DNA of 45,389 bases from Bordetella parapertussis (GTDB lineage: Bacteria; Pseudomonadota; Gammaproteobacteria; Burkholderiales; SG8-41). Shown piece by piece: positions 33,490 through 42,300 of the stretch (its first letter is position 1; each line of letters begins with the position of its first letter). The notes below the pieces were generated by a model, which worked only from the letters and a program-made list of their open reading frames with translations, was not told the DNA's origin and ran no database searches. Made by a program: the position numbers and the translations under genes. The stretch lies in NCBI GenBank assembly GCA_945864585.1, contig CAMBCF010000030.1, forward strand, positions 1 to 45,389, given 5' to 3'.

Positions 33490-34238
33490 CAGCGACAGTA
33501 CTCAGCGGCAAAGTTGCGCTGGTCACCGGGGCCACACGCGGCATTGGCCGGGCTATTGCGCTTGAACTGGGCAAGGCCGGTGCAACCGTGATCGGCACCG
33601 CCACCTCAGCGGCGGGCGCAGAGACGATTTCGCAGGCGCTCACCGAGGCCGGTGTCGCCGGCACCGGCGTCACTCTGAATGTCACCGACGCGGCGCAGAT
33701 CGACGCGGTGCTGGCTGCAATCACCCAGCGCTTCGGCGACATTGCCATTCTGGTGAACAACGCCGGTATCACGCGCGACAACCTACTGCTGCGGATGAAG
33801 GACGAGGAGTGGGATGACATCCTCACTACCGATCTAAAGTCGGTGTTCCGGCTGTCAAAAGCGGTGCTGCGGGGCATGATGAAAGCGCGCGCGGGACGTA
33901 TTATCAGCATTGGGTCGGTGGTAGGAGCAACCGGTAACGCTGGGCAGGCCAATTACGCTGCAGCCAAGGCCGGCATGATCGGGTTTTCCAAATCGCTGGC
34001 GCGCGAAATCGGCAGCCGCAATATCACCGTGAATTGTGTCGCGCCGGGGTTTATCGACACCGACATGACGCGCGCCTTGAGTGATGAACAGCGCAAGGCA
34101 CTGCTGGGGCAAATTCCTCTGGGACGACTTGGGGCGGCGGACGACGTGGCTGCCGCGGTGGTATTTTTGGCCTCGCCCGGCGCGGCTTACATCACGGGTG
34201 CGACCCTGCACGTGAATGGCGGCATGCATATGGCGTAG
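33486..34238 (+). CDS. fabG: 3-oxoacyl-ACP reductase
   Basis: 250 residues, a short-chain dehydrogenase. Cofactor motif TGATRGIG near 14-21, NNAG at 91-94, catalytic Ser144, Tyr157 and Lys161 (IGSVVG ... NYAAAKAG), and a C-terminal HVNGGMHMA like E. coli FabG. The active-site Asn of the family (in TNLxSVF) is Asp116 here (TTDLKSVF), a conservative but noteworthy change. It reduces beta-ketoacyl-ACP with NADPH in each elongation cycle. Confidence 0.95.
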   Translation: MTATVLSGKVALVTGATRGIGRAIALELGKAGATVIGTATSAAGAETISQALTEAGVAGTGVTLNVTDAAQIDAVLAAITQRFGDIAILVNNAGITRDNLLLRMKDEEWDDILTTDLKSVFRLSKAVLRGMMKARAGRIISIGSVVGATGNAGQANYAAAKAGMIGFSKSLAREIGSRNITVNCVAPGFIDTDMTRALSDEQRKALLGQIPLGRLGAADDVAAAVVFLASPGAAYITGATLHVNGGMHMA

Positions 34239-34280
34239 CTGCAGGTGTAGCGGAGAGGGTTAGAAGCAATATCTTAAGTT

Positions 34281-34296
34281 ATTGTTTTTAAACAAT
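34281..34296 (+). promoter_or_regulatory. AT-rich palindrome between fabG and acpP
   Basis: ATTGTTT and AAACAAT form a perfect inverted repeat around TT, in a strongly AT-rich stretch, followed by ATTTTGTGTGTTT. It could be a weak terminator for fabG or an upstream element of the acpP promoter; sequence alone does not decide. Confidence 0.4.
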
Positions 34297-34323
34297 ATTT
34301 TGTGTGTTTACGGTTTGAAATTG

Positions 34324-34332
34324 TGGTAAAAT
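34324..34332 (+). promoter_or_regulatory. Extended -10 promoter of acpP
   Basis: TGG followed by TAAAAT (34327-34332) is an extended -10 box, which does not need a good -35. It lies 68 bp before the acpP ATG and gives acpP a promoter of its own, as expected for the very abundant acyl carrier protein. Confidence 0.55.
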
Positions 34333-34399
34333 ACGCCGCCAGTGTTCTTTCAGCCCAAGGCGAAAAAACACCGATCAAACACTAGAAAAGGGGAACACT

Positions 34400-34639
34400 A
34401 TGGAAAATGTCGAGCAACGCGTCAAAAAGATTGTTGCCGAACAACTGGGCGTAGCGGAAGCCGACGTCAAGAACGAATCATCGTTCGTCAACGATCTGGG
34501 TGCGGATTCGCTCGATACGGTGGAGCTGGTGATGGCGCTCGAAGAGGAATTCGAGATTGAAATCCCGGATGAGGCCGCTGAAAAAATCACCACCGTCCAG
34601 CAGGCCATCGACTTCGCGGCGGCGCACGTCAAGGCCTGA
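34400..34639 (+). CDS. acpP: Acyl carrier protein
   Basis: 79 residues, strongly acidic. The phosphopantetheine attachment Ser37 lies in [16 protein letters not shown]. Carries growing acyl chains for the Fab enzymes and for PlsX. Good ribosome site AGGGGAA 7 bp upstream and an own extended -10 promoter. Between fabG and fabF as in most proteobacteria. Confidence 0.97.
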   Translation: MENVEQRVKKIVAEQLGVAEADVKNESSFVNDLGADSLDTVELVMALEEEFEIEIPDEAAEKITTVQQAIDFAAAHVKA

Positions 34640-34743
34640 GCGCGCGCCCGACGGTGGCTCTTGCCCGGGGTCATTGACCCTACCCACGCCCTGCATTTCT
34701 TCCGCGTGTTTTTGCCGTAACCCTCCAAGGTCGTTTTAGCGCC

Positions 34744-35997
34744 ATGCCGCGTTCATCCACACGCAGAGTTGTCGTAACCGGATTAGGCATCGTATCGCCC
34801 GTGGGCACCGGTGTCGCCGTAGCCTGGGGCAACATCCTGGCCGGCAAATCGGGCATCGGGCCGATTACGCGTTTTGATGCGTCTGGGTTCACCTCGCGCA
34901 TCGCGGGTGAGATCAAGGACTTCGATGTAGGGCGGTGGCTGAACGCCAAGGAAGCGCGGCGCTTCGATAATTTCATTCATTACGGCCTGGTGGCCGGTAT
35001 TGAGGCAATCAAGGATTCCGGACTTGACCTGACCAGTGATCGCATCGACCTTGACATGGCTGGCGTGTGCATAGGTTCCGGTATCGGCGGGTTGCCACTG
35101 ATCGAAAACACCCACGATGCCTTGCTGGCCGGTGGCGCGCGTAAAATTGGCCCGTTTTTTATACCCGGCTCGATCATCAATATGATCTCCGGGCAGTTGT
35201 CGATCATGTATGGTCTGCGCGGTCCCAATCTGGCAGTGGTCACCGCCTGCACCACAGCCAATCACAGCATAGGCGAAGCGGGCCGGCTGATTGAATACGG
35301 CGACGCCGACATCATGCTGGCAGGGGGTGCGGAAGACGCCATTTCCAGGCTGGGCGTCGGTGGATTTTGCGCCGCGCGCGCACTGTCCACGCGCAATGAC
35401 GATCCGGCATCCGCCAGCCGTCCATGGGATAAAGAGCGGGACGGTTTTGTAATCGGCGAAGGTGCGGGCGTGCTGGTGCTTGAGGAATACGAACACGCCA
35501 AAGCGCGCGGCGCCCGAATTTATTGCGAACTCGCCGGCTACGGCATGAGCGCGGACGCCCACCATATTACCGCCCCCCGCGAAGATGGCGCTGGGGCCTT
35601 GCGCTGCATGAGCAACACCCTGCGCAACGCGGGGCTGAACCACGATCAGGTGGATTACATAAATGCCCACGGCACCTCTACGCCGTTGGGTGATGTGGCG
35701 GAAACCGTGGCGGTAAAGCGCGCTTTTGGCGACTATGCCAAAAAACTCGCCATCAGTTCCACCAAATCGATGACCGGTCATTTGCTGGGTGCGGCGGGCG
35801 GCGTCGAGGCGGTATTTTCGGTGCTGGCGATACGTGATCAGGTGGCGCCGCCGACCATCAATCTGCACACCCCCGATCCGCAGTGTGATCTGGACTACGT
35901 GCCGAACACCGCGCGCCCGATGAAAATCGATGTGGCATTATCGAACTCGTTTGGCTTTGGCGGCACTAACGGCAGCATCGTTTTTCGCAAAGTCTGA
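34744..35997 (+). CDS. fabF: Beta-ketoacyl-ACP synthase II
   Basis: 417 residues. Thiolase-fold condensing enzyme with Cys169 ([11 protein letters not shown]), His309 ([11 protein letters not shown]), Lys341 and His346 ([16 protein letters not shown]). The segment after the Cys usually reads TATHNIG; here TANHSIG, a mild variation. It elongates acyl-ACP with malonyl-ACP and sets the long-chain unsaturated composition. Preceded by a 104-bp gap after acpP. Confidence 0.95.
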   Translation: MPRSSTRRVVVTGLGIVSPVGTGVAVAWGNILAGKSGIGPITRFDASGFTSRIAGEIKDFDVGRWLNAKEARRFDNFIHYGLVAGIEAIKDSGLDLTSDRIDLDMAGVCIGSGIGGLPLIENTHDALLAGGARKIGPFFIPGSIINMISGQLSIMYGLRGPNLAVVTACTTANHSIGEAGRLIEYGDADIMLAGGAEDAISRLGVGGFCAARALSTRNDDPASASRPWDKERDGFVIGEGAGVLVLEEYEHAKARGARIYCELAGYGMSADAHHITAPREDGAGALRCMSNTLRNAGLNHDQVDYINAHGTSTPLGDVAETVAVKRAFGDYAKKLAISSTKSMTGHLLGAAGGVEAVFSVLAIRDQVAPPTINLHTPDPQCDLDYVPNTARPMKIDVALSNSFGFGGTNGSIVFRKV

Positions 35998-36028
35998 TTT
36001 TCCGCCGACCCCGATCCCGGCCCTGGCT

Positions 36029-36844
36029 ATGATTCTTGTCAACGGCGCGCCGGCTGACACCATTCCCGCCACCGACCGTGGCTTGGCCTACGGCGACGGC
36101 GTATACCGAACGCTGCGCGCGCGAAATGGCGAACTGCTGCACTGGTCGCGCCATTTTGCCAAGCTGGTTCATGATTGCAATGCGTTGCAGATTCCAGCGC
36201 CGGCCGAAGTGCCCTTGCTGGCCGAATCACGCACTGTCGCGCGCGCCTATCCTCACGCCGTGGTCAAGATCACGGTCACACGCGGCAGTGGCCCGCGTGG
36301 CTACGCGCCGCCGACGCCGCCGACACCGATGCGCATGGTGATGAGCGCAGCGCTGCCGCAGTATCCCGCTGCCAACAAGGCGGGTAGCAGCGCTCATCTG
36401 TGTCAATTGCGGCTCTCGCACCAGCCGCGGCTGGCCTCCGTTAAGCATTTAAATCGATTGGAAAATGTGCTGGCGCGCGCGGAATGGAGCGATCCCGCCA
36501 TAGCCGAAGGCGTGCTGCTGGATCAGGAAGGCATGGTAATAGGCGGCACCATGAGCAACCTGTGCATAGTCGAAGGCGCTGCTCTGATCGTGCCGATATT
36601 GTTGCGCTGCGGCGTCGCGGGCATCACGCTGGACCGTGTGCTCGAACTTGCTGGCGGCTTGGGCGTGGACTGCACCCCGGCGCACATCCCCTTGCAACGC
36701 GCGCTGGACGCCGATGCCGTGTTTTTCGTCAATAGCCTGATCGGTCTGTGGCCGCTGGTGCAACTCGGTGAGCGCACCTGGCGCTTCGGTGAGACCGCTG
36801 CCGCCGTGCGTGAAGCACTGGAAGCCGAAGACGCAGCTTATTGA
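36029..36844 (+). CDS. pabC: Aminodeoxychorismate lyase
   Basis: 271 residues from ATG 36029; the open frame starts further upstream at 35930 but that part overlaps fabF. A fold-type IV PLP enzyme: ATDRGLAYGDGVYRTLR opens the protein, the PLP lysine is Lys139 in SVKHLNRLENVLAR, and EGVLLDQEGMVIGGTMSNL is the cofactor-phosphate loop. It releases 4-aminobenzoate for folate synthesis. fabF-pabC is the normal order; the usual next genes mltG and tmk are not present, so synteny breaks here. Confidence 0.92.
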   Translation: MILVNGAPADTIPATDRGLAYGDGVYRTLRARNGELLHWSRHFAKLVHDCNALQIPAPAEVPLLAESRTVARAYPHAVVKITVTRGSGPRGYAPPTPPTPMRMVMSAALPQYPAANKAGSSAHLCQLRLSHQPRLASVKHLNRLENVLARAEWSDPAIAEGVLLDQEGMVIGGTMSNLCIVEGAALIVPILLRCGVAGITLDRVLELAGGLGVDCTPAHIPLQRALDADAVFFVNSLIGLWPLVQLGERTWRFGETAAAVREALEAEDAAY

Positions 36845-36951
36845 TGCTGGCGCTGCATACATGTGCTGCGTGCGAATTAGCCGAAATTGGTTCGCGTGGC
36901 GGGCATACAACCTGAACTGGATTTGGCTGTTGCCAGCCGTGCTATACGCTG

Positions 36952-36960
36952 TGCTATAAG
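36952..36960 (+). promoter_or_regulatory. Candidate extended -10 promoter for the ompA-like gene
   Basis: TGC followed by TATAAG (36955-36960) is an extended -10 box; TTGCCA stands at 36930-36935, 19 bp before it. Transcription would start near 36967 and give a leader of about 140 bases before the ompA-like gene. Confidence 0.35.
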
Positions 36961-37118
36961 CTTGACAGGTTCGGCGCAAGGCAGGCACCATCAGCGATAG
37001 TCTGTCGCGACAGAATCCGGTGCAGCAGGACACTGGCGAATCGAGCCGGACATGGACGGAAGCAGGCAGACTTGAGCGCGAATTTGCACCCCAGGAGAAT
37101 AAGATCATTAAAACGGGA

Positions 37119-38168
37119 ATGCTTACCCTTACGGCTTGGATGACCGCGGCGGGATTGCTGGCCGGTTTGAGCGGAATTACGCAGGCGCAACAACTCAAGC
37201 GCTCGTGGTATCTGACGCCGCAGGTATCCGCTTTCGATCCGGATAATTCCTACGGCACGTCGGGCACCGGCAGGGGCGCCAGCCTGCTATTAGGCAGGCA
37301 GGTGAGCGATAATTTTGACCTGCAGATGCTGCTGGGTCATTCACGCCGCTCTGAGCTGGGTAACAAAACGCAACAAACGCTGCTGGGCGTGGATGCGGTT
37401 TTTGTGTTCAACCGTGGTGAATGGCAGCCGATTTTCTTCATGGGCGTAGGCGCCGAGCGCGATGAGCGCACGCGGGCTGGCTTGGGTACCAGTGGTACTT
37501 CGCCGTACGCCAGTGCTGGCGCGGGCCTGCGCTGGATGTTCAAAGACAATCTAGGCATGCAGGTCGACTATCGCCGCGTGGAAGGCTTCCTGCGTGATGC
37601 CACAAAGTGGGGCTTCAATCGCAGCGGCAACAACTATGTCAACCTGGGTCTGGTGTGGACCTTTGGTGGTGAATTGCCGCGCCCGCCGGTGGTGCCTGCC
37701 GCGCCGCCGCCTGCACCTGCTCCGAAGGTAGTTGTTGCGCCCTCACCACCTGTGGTTGCGCCCCCGCCGCCGCCTCCTCCTCCGCCCCCGCCGCCGCCGC
37801 AACGCATTACTTTAGCGGCCAGCGAATTATTTGCGCTGAACAGTGCGCGCCTGACCAAATCGGTGGCGGCGCTTGACGACTTTGCGGCGGCGATGAACAA
37901 CAATCCGCAGATTGGCAATGTCGCGATCTCTGGCCATACCGACCAACTTGGCTCGGATGACTTCAATCGCGGGCTGTCGCAGCGACGTGCTGATGCGGTG
38001 AAGACTTACCTTGTTAAAAAAGGCGTCGACGCAGGCCGCTTGACCGCACAGGGCATGGGATCCGGCAAACTGGTGACCGACTGCAAAGAGACTACCCGCG
38101 CCGCGATGATTAAATGTGGCACGCCCAATCGCCGCGTGGAAATCGAGCCGATTACGGTACCCCAGTAA
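37119..38168 (+). CDS. OmpA-family outer-membrane protein with beta-barrel and Pro-rich linker
   Basis: 349 residues from ATG 37119. Signal peptide MLTLTAWMTAAGLLAGLSGI ending at TQAQ. A beta-barrel domain follows up to about residue 185, then a linker with about 13 consecutive prolines, then an OmpA C-terminal peptidoglycan-binding domain (ISGHTDQLGSDDFNRGLSQR, NRRVEIEP) with a Cys pair. The only good ribosome site, AGGAGA (37093-37098), is 21 bp from this ATG but 8 bp from an in-frame ATT at 37107 (5 bp from ATC 37104). Starting there would add IKTG, giving the signal a positive charge it otherwise lacks. A non-AUG start is therefore possible. Confidence 0.85.
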   Translation: MLTLTAWMTAAGLLAGLSGITQAQQLKRSWYLTPQVSAFDPDNSYGTSGTGRGASLLLGRQVSDNFDLQMLLGHSRRSELGNKTQQTLLGVDAVFVFNRGEWQPIFFMGVGAERDERTRAGLGTSGTSPYASAGAGLRWMFKDNLGMQVDYRRVEGFLRDATKWGFNRSGNNYVNLGLVWTFGGELPRPPVVPAAPPPAPAPKVVVAPSPPVVAPPPPPPPPPPPPPQRITLAASELFALNSARLTKSVAALDDFAAAMNNNPQIGNVAISGHTDQLGSDDFNRGLSQRRADAVKTYLVKKGVDAGRLTAQGMGSGKLVTDCKETTRAAMIKCGTPNRRVEIEPITVPQ

Positions 38169-38169
38169 A

Positions 38170-38361
38170 AGCGGGATGGGGTGCCGCGTAATAACAGCAA
38201 ACTCTGAACGCCTGTTGCGTCACACAGGATCGCACTTGCGCGTGTTCGAAGTCGATCATCCCGCGACGCAAGTGTGGAAACGCCAGCGGCTGCTTGAGGC
38301 CGGCATTGCCATTGCTGATGCAGGCCCGCATCTGATTTCGCTGCAACCCTGCACGACCTAA
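38170..38361 (+). pseudogene. Fragment of a SAM-dependent (LCMT-type) methyltransferase
   Basis: A plus-strand frame overlapping the end of the ompA-like gene (its ATG is at 38116, inside that gene) reads, after position 38200, HLRVFEVDHPATQVWKRQRL and EAGIAIADAG. This is the motif that follows the SAM-binding glycine loop in class I methyltransferases of the leucine-carboxyl-methyltransferase family, which normally have about 280 residues. The frame ends with TAA at 38359-38361 after unrelated residues. Both the SAM loop before and the rest of the fold after are missing, so this is a gene remnant. Confidence 0.6.
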
Positions 38362-38387
38362 AAACATAGTAGCGCGCCGAGGAAATC

Positions 38388-39671
38388 ATGTGTTCCATTG
38401 CCGCGGGCTTGCAGAAGTCCCGCTACGCTTTGTTGATGGGCGCCGTCGCATGCATGGCTGCGACAACCGCCATGGCGCAGCCGCCTGCCGCGCAACCCGC
38501 GGGCGCTCCTCCGCAAACGCAGCCGGTGGAGCAGGCGATCAAGCCGCCGCCACCACCACCGTGGCAGCAGGGTCGTCCCGACGCCATGAAGGACTCGACG
38601 CTCACGCCTCATCTGCCGGGACTCACCGCGAAGCCCGCTGCGCAAATGAAGCTCGATCAAATCAAGCTGCCGCCAGGATTCAAGATTGAGTTATGGGCCG
38701 AGGGTATGCCCAATGCACGCTCCATTGCCGTGAGCGCCAAAGGCACGGTGTTTGTCGGAACGCGACTGGTGGGCAATGTCTATGCAGTTACCGACAAGGG
38801 GGGAGTGCGCGAAGTAAAAACCATCCTGAAGGGCTTGACTATTCCCAATGGGCTGGTAGTCAGCAATGGTGATCTGTATGTGGCGGAACACACGCGCATA
38901 CTGAAGTTCGCGAACATCGAAGCGAATCTCGACAATCCGGGCAAGCCTGTGGTGGTGTTCGACGGGCTGCCCAAGGATGCGCAGCACGGCTGGAAATACA
39001 TGGTGATGGGGCCTGATGGCTGGCTCTATTTCAACATCGGCGCGCCGTGTAATATCTGCGTGCCGCCGGATACGCATGCGCAAATTGTGCGTGTGGATCC
39101 CGTGAACGGCATACTGGAGACGGTTGCCAGGGGCGTGCGTAACAGCGTAGGCATGGCGTTTCATCCGCTTACCAGCGAACTGTGGTTTACCAATCACGGC
39201 CGCGACTGGATGGGCGAAGATGTGCCGCATGACACGCTGCATCGCCTGTCGAAAAAGGGTGTGCATTTCGGCTACCCATACTGTCATCAGGGCGATCTGC
39301 CCGATCCGGAACTGGGCAAGGGCCGTTCATGCGCCGAATTTGCGCCGCCCGCGCTGAAGCTCGGTGCGCATATCGCGCCGCTGGGGATGAGGTTCTACAC
39401 CGGAAAAATGTTTCCCGCCGAATATCGCAATCGCATGATCATTGCCAATCACGGCTCGTGGAACAGGAGCAACACGATCGGTTTTAACCTGATGCAAGTC
39501 ACGCTCGACAGCGCGGGCAAGGTAGTGAAGTACGAGCCGTTTGCCGAGGGCTGGGCGCAGGGCAACGCTTACTGGGGCCGTCCGGTGGATGTGCAGGTGA
39601 TGAGCGATGGCGCGCTGCTGGTGTCGGACGACGTGGCAGGCGCGCTGTTTCGCATCAGTTACAAGAAGTAG
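38388..39671 (+). CDS. PQQ-type sugar/L-sorbosone dehydrogenase-like beta-propeller enzyme
   Basis: 427 residues. Signal peptide ending near MAATTAMAQ, then a Pro-rich linker and a six-bladed propeller of the glucose/sorbosone dehydrogenase family: LPPGFKIELWAEGMPNARSI, GTRLVGNVYAV, GLVVSNGDLYVAEHTRI, FNIGAPCNICVPPD, RGVRNSVGMAFHPLTSELWF, TNHGRDWMGEDVPHD. Members bind pyrroloquinoline quinone and oxidise sugars in the periplasm. Cys pairs (CNIC; YCHQGD...SC) may form disulfides. The next gene is a PqqU-like receptor on the same strand, which strengthens the PQQ assignment; no pqq synthesis genes lie in the window. Confidence 0.82.
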   Translation: MCSIAAGLQKSRYALLMGAVACMAATTAMAQPPAAQPAGAPPQTQPVEQAIKPPPPPPWQQGRPDAMKDSTLTPHLPGLTAKPAAQMKLDQIKLPPGFKIELWAEGMPNARSIAVSAKGTVFVGTRLVGNVYAVTDKGGVREVKTILKGLTIPNGLVVSNGDLYVAEHTRILKFANIEANLDNPGKPVVVFDGLPKDAQHGWKYMVMGPDGWLYFNIGAPCNICVPPDTHAQIVRVDPVNGILETVARGVRNSVGMAFHPLTSELWFTNHGRDWMGEDVPHDTLHRLSKKGVHFGYPYCHQGDLPDPELGKGRSCAEFAPPALKLGAHIAPLGMRFYTGKMFPAEYRNRMIIANHGSWNRSNTIGFNLMQVTLDSAGKVVKYEPFAEGWAQGNAYWGRPVDVQVMSDGALLVSDDVAGALFRISYKK

Positions 39672-39753
39672 CGCGCTTAACAGGCTATCGAAAATCTGGC
39701 ACACTATCTAGCGGGCCAGACATAAACCGACAGTCACCACACGGAGCATGACC

Positions 39754-41868
39754 ATGAAGCACACGTCGATGCATATTGCCGTTGCCGCCTCGCTGACCTG
39801 TGGCAGCGTCTACGCGCAGCAAAAGCCGACGACATTGCCCGAAGTGTCAGTGAGCGCCACGCGGGTCGAGCGCGACAACATGGATATTCCAGCAGCCATC
39901 GACACTATCGATCAGCGCACCATCCGTGAAGCCAATCCGCAGGTGAACCTTTCGGAAGCGCTGGGGCGCGTGCCGGGCATCACGGTGTCGAATCGCCAAA
40001 ACTACGCGCAGGATTTGCAGATATCGTCGCGTGGTTTCGGCGCGCGTTCGACGTTTGGCGTGCGCGGCTTGCGCCTGATTGCCGATGGCATTCCCGCCAC
40101 CATGCCCGACGGGCAGGGGCAGGCGGCAACCTTCAATCTGTCGTCGGCGAAAAGCATAGAAGTGATGCGCGGTCCGTTCGCCAGTCTGTATGGCAATGCC
40201 GCGGGTGGTGTGGTGCAAATCTTCACCGCGGACGGACCGCAGTCGCCCACCGTTTCGCTCAACGCGCTCTACGGCAGCTTCAATACCTACAAACTCGGCG
40301 CGCAGTATGGCGGCCAGCATGGACCGCTTAATGTGGTGATAGATGCGTCGCGGTTCGAGACCAGCGGTTATCGCGATCACAGTTCAGCACGCCGCGATCA
40401 TCTCAATGCCAAATTCAAATATGACCTGGGCAGCGCCGGCGTGCTGACGCTGGTGCTCAATGCGCTGGATCAGCCGGAAACCGAAGACGCGCTGGGGCTT
40501 ACCGCAGCGCAAGTGGCGCTCAACCCGAAGCAGGCCGGCGGCAATGCATTCACCAACGCCTACAACTTCAATACCCGCAAAAGCATTGCGCAAAATCAGG
40601 CGGGGCTGACGTACGATGTGTCGCTGACGACCAATACCAAACTGAATGCACGGGTTTACGCTGGCGACCGGCAGGTGACACAGCATTTGGCGATTCCGGT
40701 GGCGACACAGGGCGCAGCGACACACTCCGGCGGTGTGGTCGATCTGGATCGCGGCTACGGCGGGGCGGCGTTGCGGCTTACCCATGAAACCAAGCTCGCC
40801 GGCGGGCCGTTTACGCTGAGCGCCGGGGTTGATTACGACCGCATGAAGGAACGCCGTAATGGATTTTTGAATATCTTCGGTGTCACCGGCGCATTGAAGC
40901 GCAATGAGGACAACACCGTAAGCAATACCGATGTCTATGCGCAGGCCGAATGGCAGATCATCAGGAATTTGAACTTACTCGCGGGCTTGCGCCACAGCCG
41001 AATCGGGTTTTCGTCGAAGGATTATTTCATCGCGGCGGGCAATCCCGATGACAGCGGGGCACTGGATTATTCGCGCACCACGCCGGCCGCGGGTGTTACC
41101 TACAAAATTACGCCCACCTTGAACGTTTATGCCAACGTGGGCAAAGGTTTTGAGACGCCGACGTTCACGGAACTGGCCTACCGGCCCGGTGGCGCCACAG
41201 GATTGAATTTCGGCTTGCGCGCGGCGAACAGCCTGCATCGCGAAATCGGGCTGAAGACATTGGTGGGTGACCATGGGCGTGTGAACGTTTCGCTGTTTCG
41301 CATTGATGTCAGCGATGAAATTGTGGTCAACAGCAACGCCGGTGGTCGCGCAGATTTTAAAAATGTTCAGGGCACACGCCGCGAAGGCCTGGAGTTTGGT
41401 TATGCGCAAAAATTCGCGCGCGGCTTTGAAACGGCATTCGCTTACACTCTGCTCAACGCGCGCTTTACGCAGCCCTTTACCACGCTGACCGGCACGCCCG
41501 CTGTGGTAGTGCCGGTGGCGGCGGGCAGCAAGTTGCCGGGTATTGCCGGTAACACCTTGTTCGGCGAACTGGTGTGGCGTTATCCCGCCTATGGCTTTCA
41601 CGCGGGCGTTGAAGTGCGGCACAGCGGCAAGGTCTGGGTGAACGATCAGAACGCAGAATTCGCCGGCGCGTACACGATTTTCAATCTGCGCGCAGGCCTG
41701 CAACAGCGCGGCAAGAACTGGAAGCTCACCGAATTTGTGCGGATCGATAACGCCGGCAACAAAGGTTACATTGGTTCAGTGATCGTCGCCGAAGCCAACA
41801 ACCGCTACTACGAGCCCGCGCCGGGACGCACTGCGATGATCGGTATCAATGCGGAATTATCGTTTTAA
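39754..41868 (+). CDS. pqqU: TonB-dependent receptor, PqqU-like (pyrroloquinoline quinone uptake)
   Basis: 704 residues from ATG 39754, whose GGAG lies 7 bp upstream; ATG 39748 is too close to it. Signal peptide, then a TonB-box region (LPEVSVSATR), plug and 22-strand barrel ending in a terminal Phe. Stretches closely match E. coli PqqU (formerly YncD): NRQNYAQDLQISSRGFGARS, RGLRLIADGIPATMPDGQGQ, MRGPFASLYGNAAGGV, RDHSSARRDHLNAKF, GFETPTFTELAYRPGG, DEIVVNSNAGGR and GSVIVAEANNRYYEPAPGR. PqqU imports PQQ. The receptor lies 82 bp behind the PQQ-type dehydrogenase gene, an arrangement suggesting cofactor scavenging for it. Confidence 0.85.
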   Translation: MKHTSMHIAVAASLTCGSVYAQQKPTTLPEVSVSATRVERDNMDIPAAIDTIDQRTIREANPQVNLSEALGRVPGITVSNRQNYAQDLQISSRGFGARSTFGVRGLRLIADGIPATMPDGQGQAATFNLSSAKSIEVMRGPFASLYGNAAGGVVQIFTADGPQSPTVSLNALYGSFNTYKLGAQYGGQHGPLNVVIDASRFETSGYRDHSSARRDHLNAKFKYDLGSAGVLTLVLNALDQPETEDALGLTAAQVALNPKQAGGNAFTNAYNFNTRKSIAQNQAGLTYDVSLTTNTKLNARVYAGDRQVTQHLAIPVATQGAATHSGGVVDLDRGYGGAALRLTHETKLAGGPFTLSAGVDYDRMKERRNGFLNIFGVTGALKRNEDNTVSNTDVYAQAEWQIIRNLNLLAGLRHSRIGFSSKDYFIAAGNPDDSGALDYSRTTPAAGVTYKITPTLNVYANVGKGFETPTFTELAYRPGGATGLNFGLRAANSLHREIGLKTLVGDHGRVNVSLFRIDVSDEIVVNSNAGGRADFKNVQGTRREGLEFGYAQKFARGFETAFAYTLLNARFTQPFTTLTGTPAVVVPVAAGSKLPGIAGNTLFGELVWRYPAYGFHAGVEVRHSGKVWVNDQNAEFAGAYTIFNLRAGLQQRGKNWKLTEFVRIDNAGNKGYIGSVIVAEANNRYYEPAPGRTAMIGINAELSF

Positions 41869-41898
41869 AACCTTTTTTCGCGCCGCGTAAATCGTAGC

Positions 41899-42288
41899 TC
41901 AGGCCGCCATTGCTCGCCGGGCGATATATCCCGAACGTGATTCTCCGGCATCTTTTGCGGCGGCGTCGATGCGTCGTAAAACGCGCGCCGGAAGCGTGAT
42001 ATTGACGCGTTCGGACTTATCCGACAAAGCGGCCAGATCAACCGGAACTACAGCCCATACCCAGCCGGAGAACTCCTTTTTTGCTTGGTGCCGGCTGATG
42101 GATCCCGGTTCAGGCACTGCGCCATTATCGTCAATTACCGTCTCAAGCCAAAGTTCAATCGCCTCCTTGGCATTGTCGATGGCCTCATCAAGCGTATCTC
42201 CCGCCGAGAAGCAGCCCGGCAGATCGGGAACGACTACACCGAAAGCGTGAGTTTTATCACCCAGCTCAATAGCGATTGGATATTTCAT
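41899..42288 (-). CDS. hicB: HicB-type antitoxin
   Basis: 129 residues. The N-terminal RNase-H-like HicB domain is seen as GVVVPDLPGCFSAGDTLDEA followed by AKEAIELWLE, which folds against the toxin. The C-terminus VNITLPARVLRRIDAAAKDA followed by GESRSGYIARRA is a ribbon-helix-helix DNA-binding domain. It follows hicA by 12 bp on the same strand, the usual hicA-hicB order. It converges on the PqqU gene with a 30-bp gap. Confidence 0.9.
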   Translation of the reverse strand: MKYPIAIELGDKTHAFGVVVPDLPGCFSAGDTLDEAIDNAKEAIELWLETVIDDNGAVPEPGSISRHQAKKEFSGWVWAVVPVDLAALSDKSERVNITLPARVLRRIDAAAKDAGESRSGYIARRAMAA

Positions 42289-42300
42289 TTGTTCGTCCTT

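Noticed and set aside
34783-35868. 361-codon open frame on the minus strand
   Set aside because: Fully antisense to fabF; His/Arg/Gln-rich composition typical of the reverse frame of a GC-rich gene; no motif.
36843-36914. 23-codon frame overlapping the pabC stop (TGATG)
   Set aside because: Short, no own ribosome site beyond chance overlap, no hydrophobic or conserved pattern.
37755-37800. CCG/CCT-rich run as a DNA repeat element
   Set aside because: It codes for the proline linker of the OmpA-like protein in frame; no intergenic repeat is needed.
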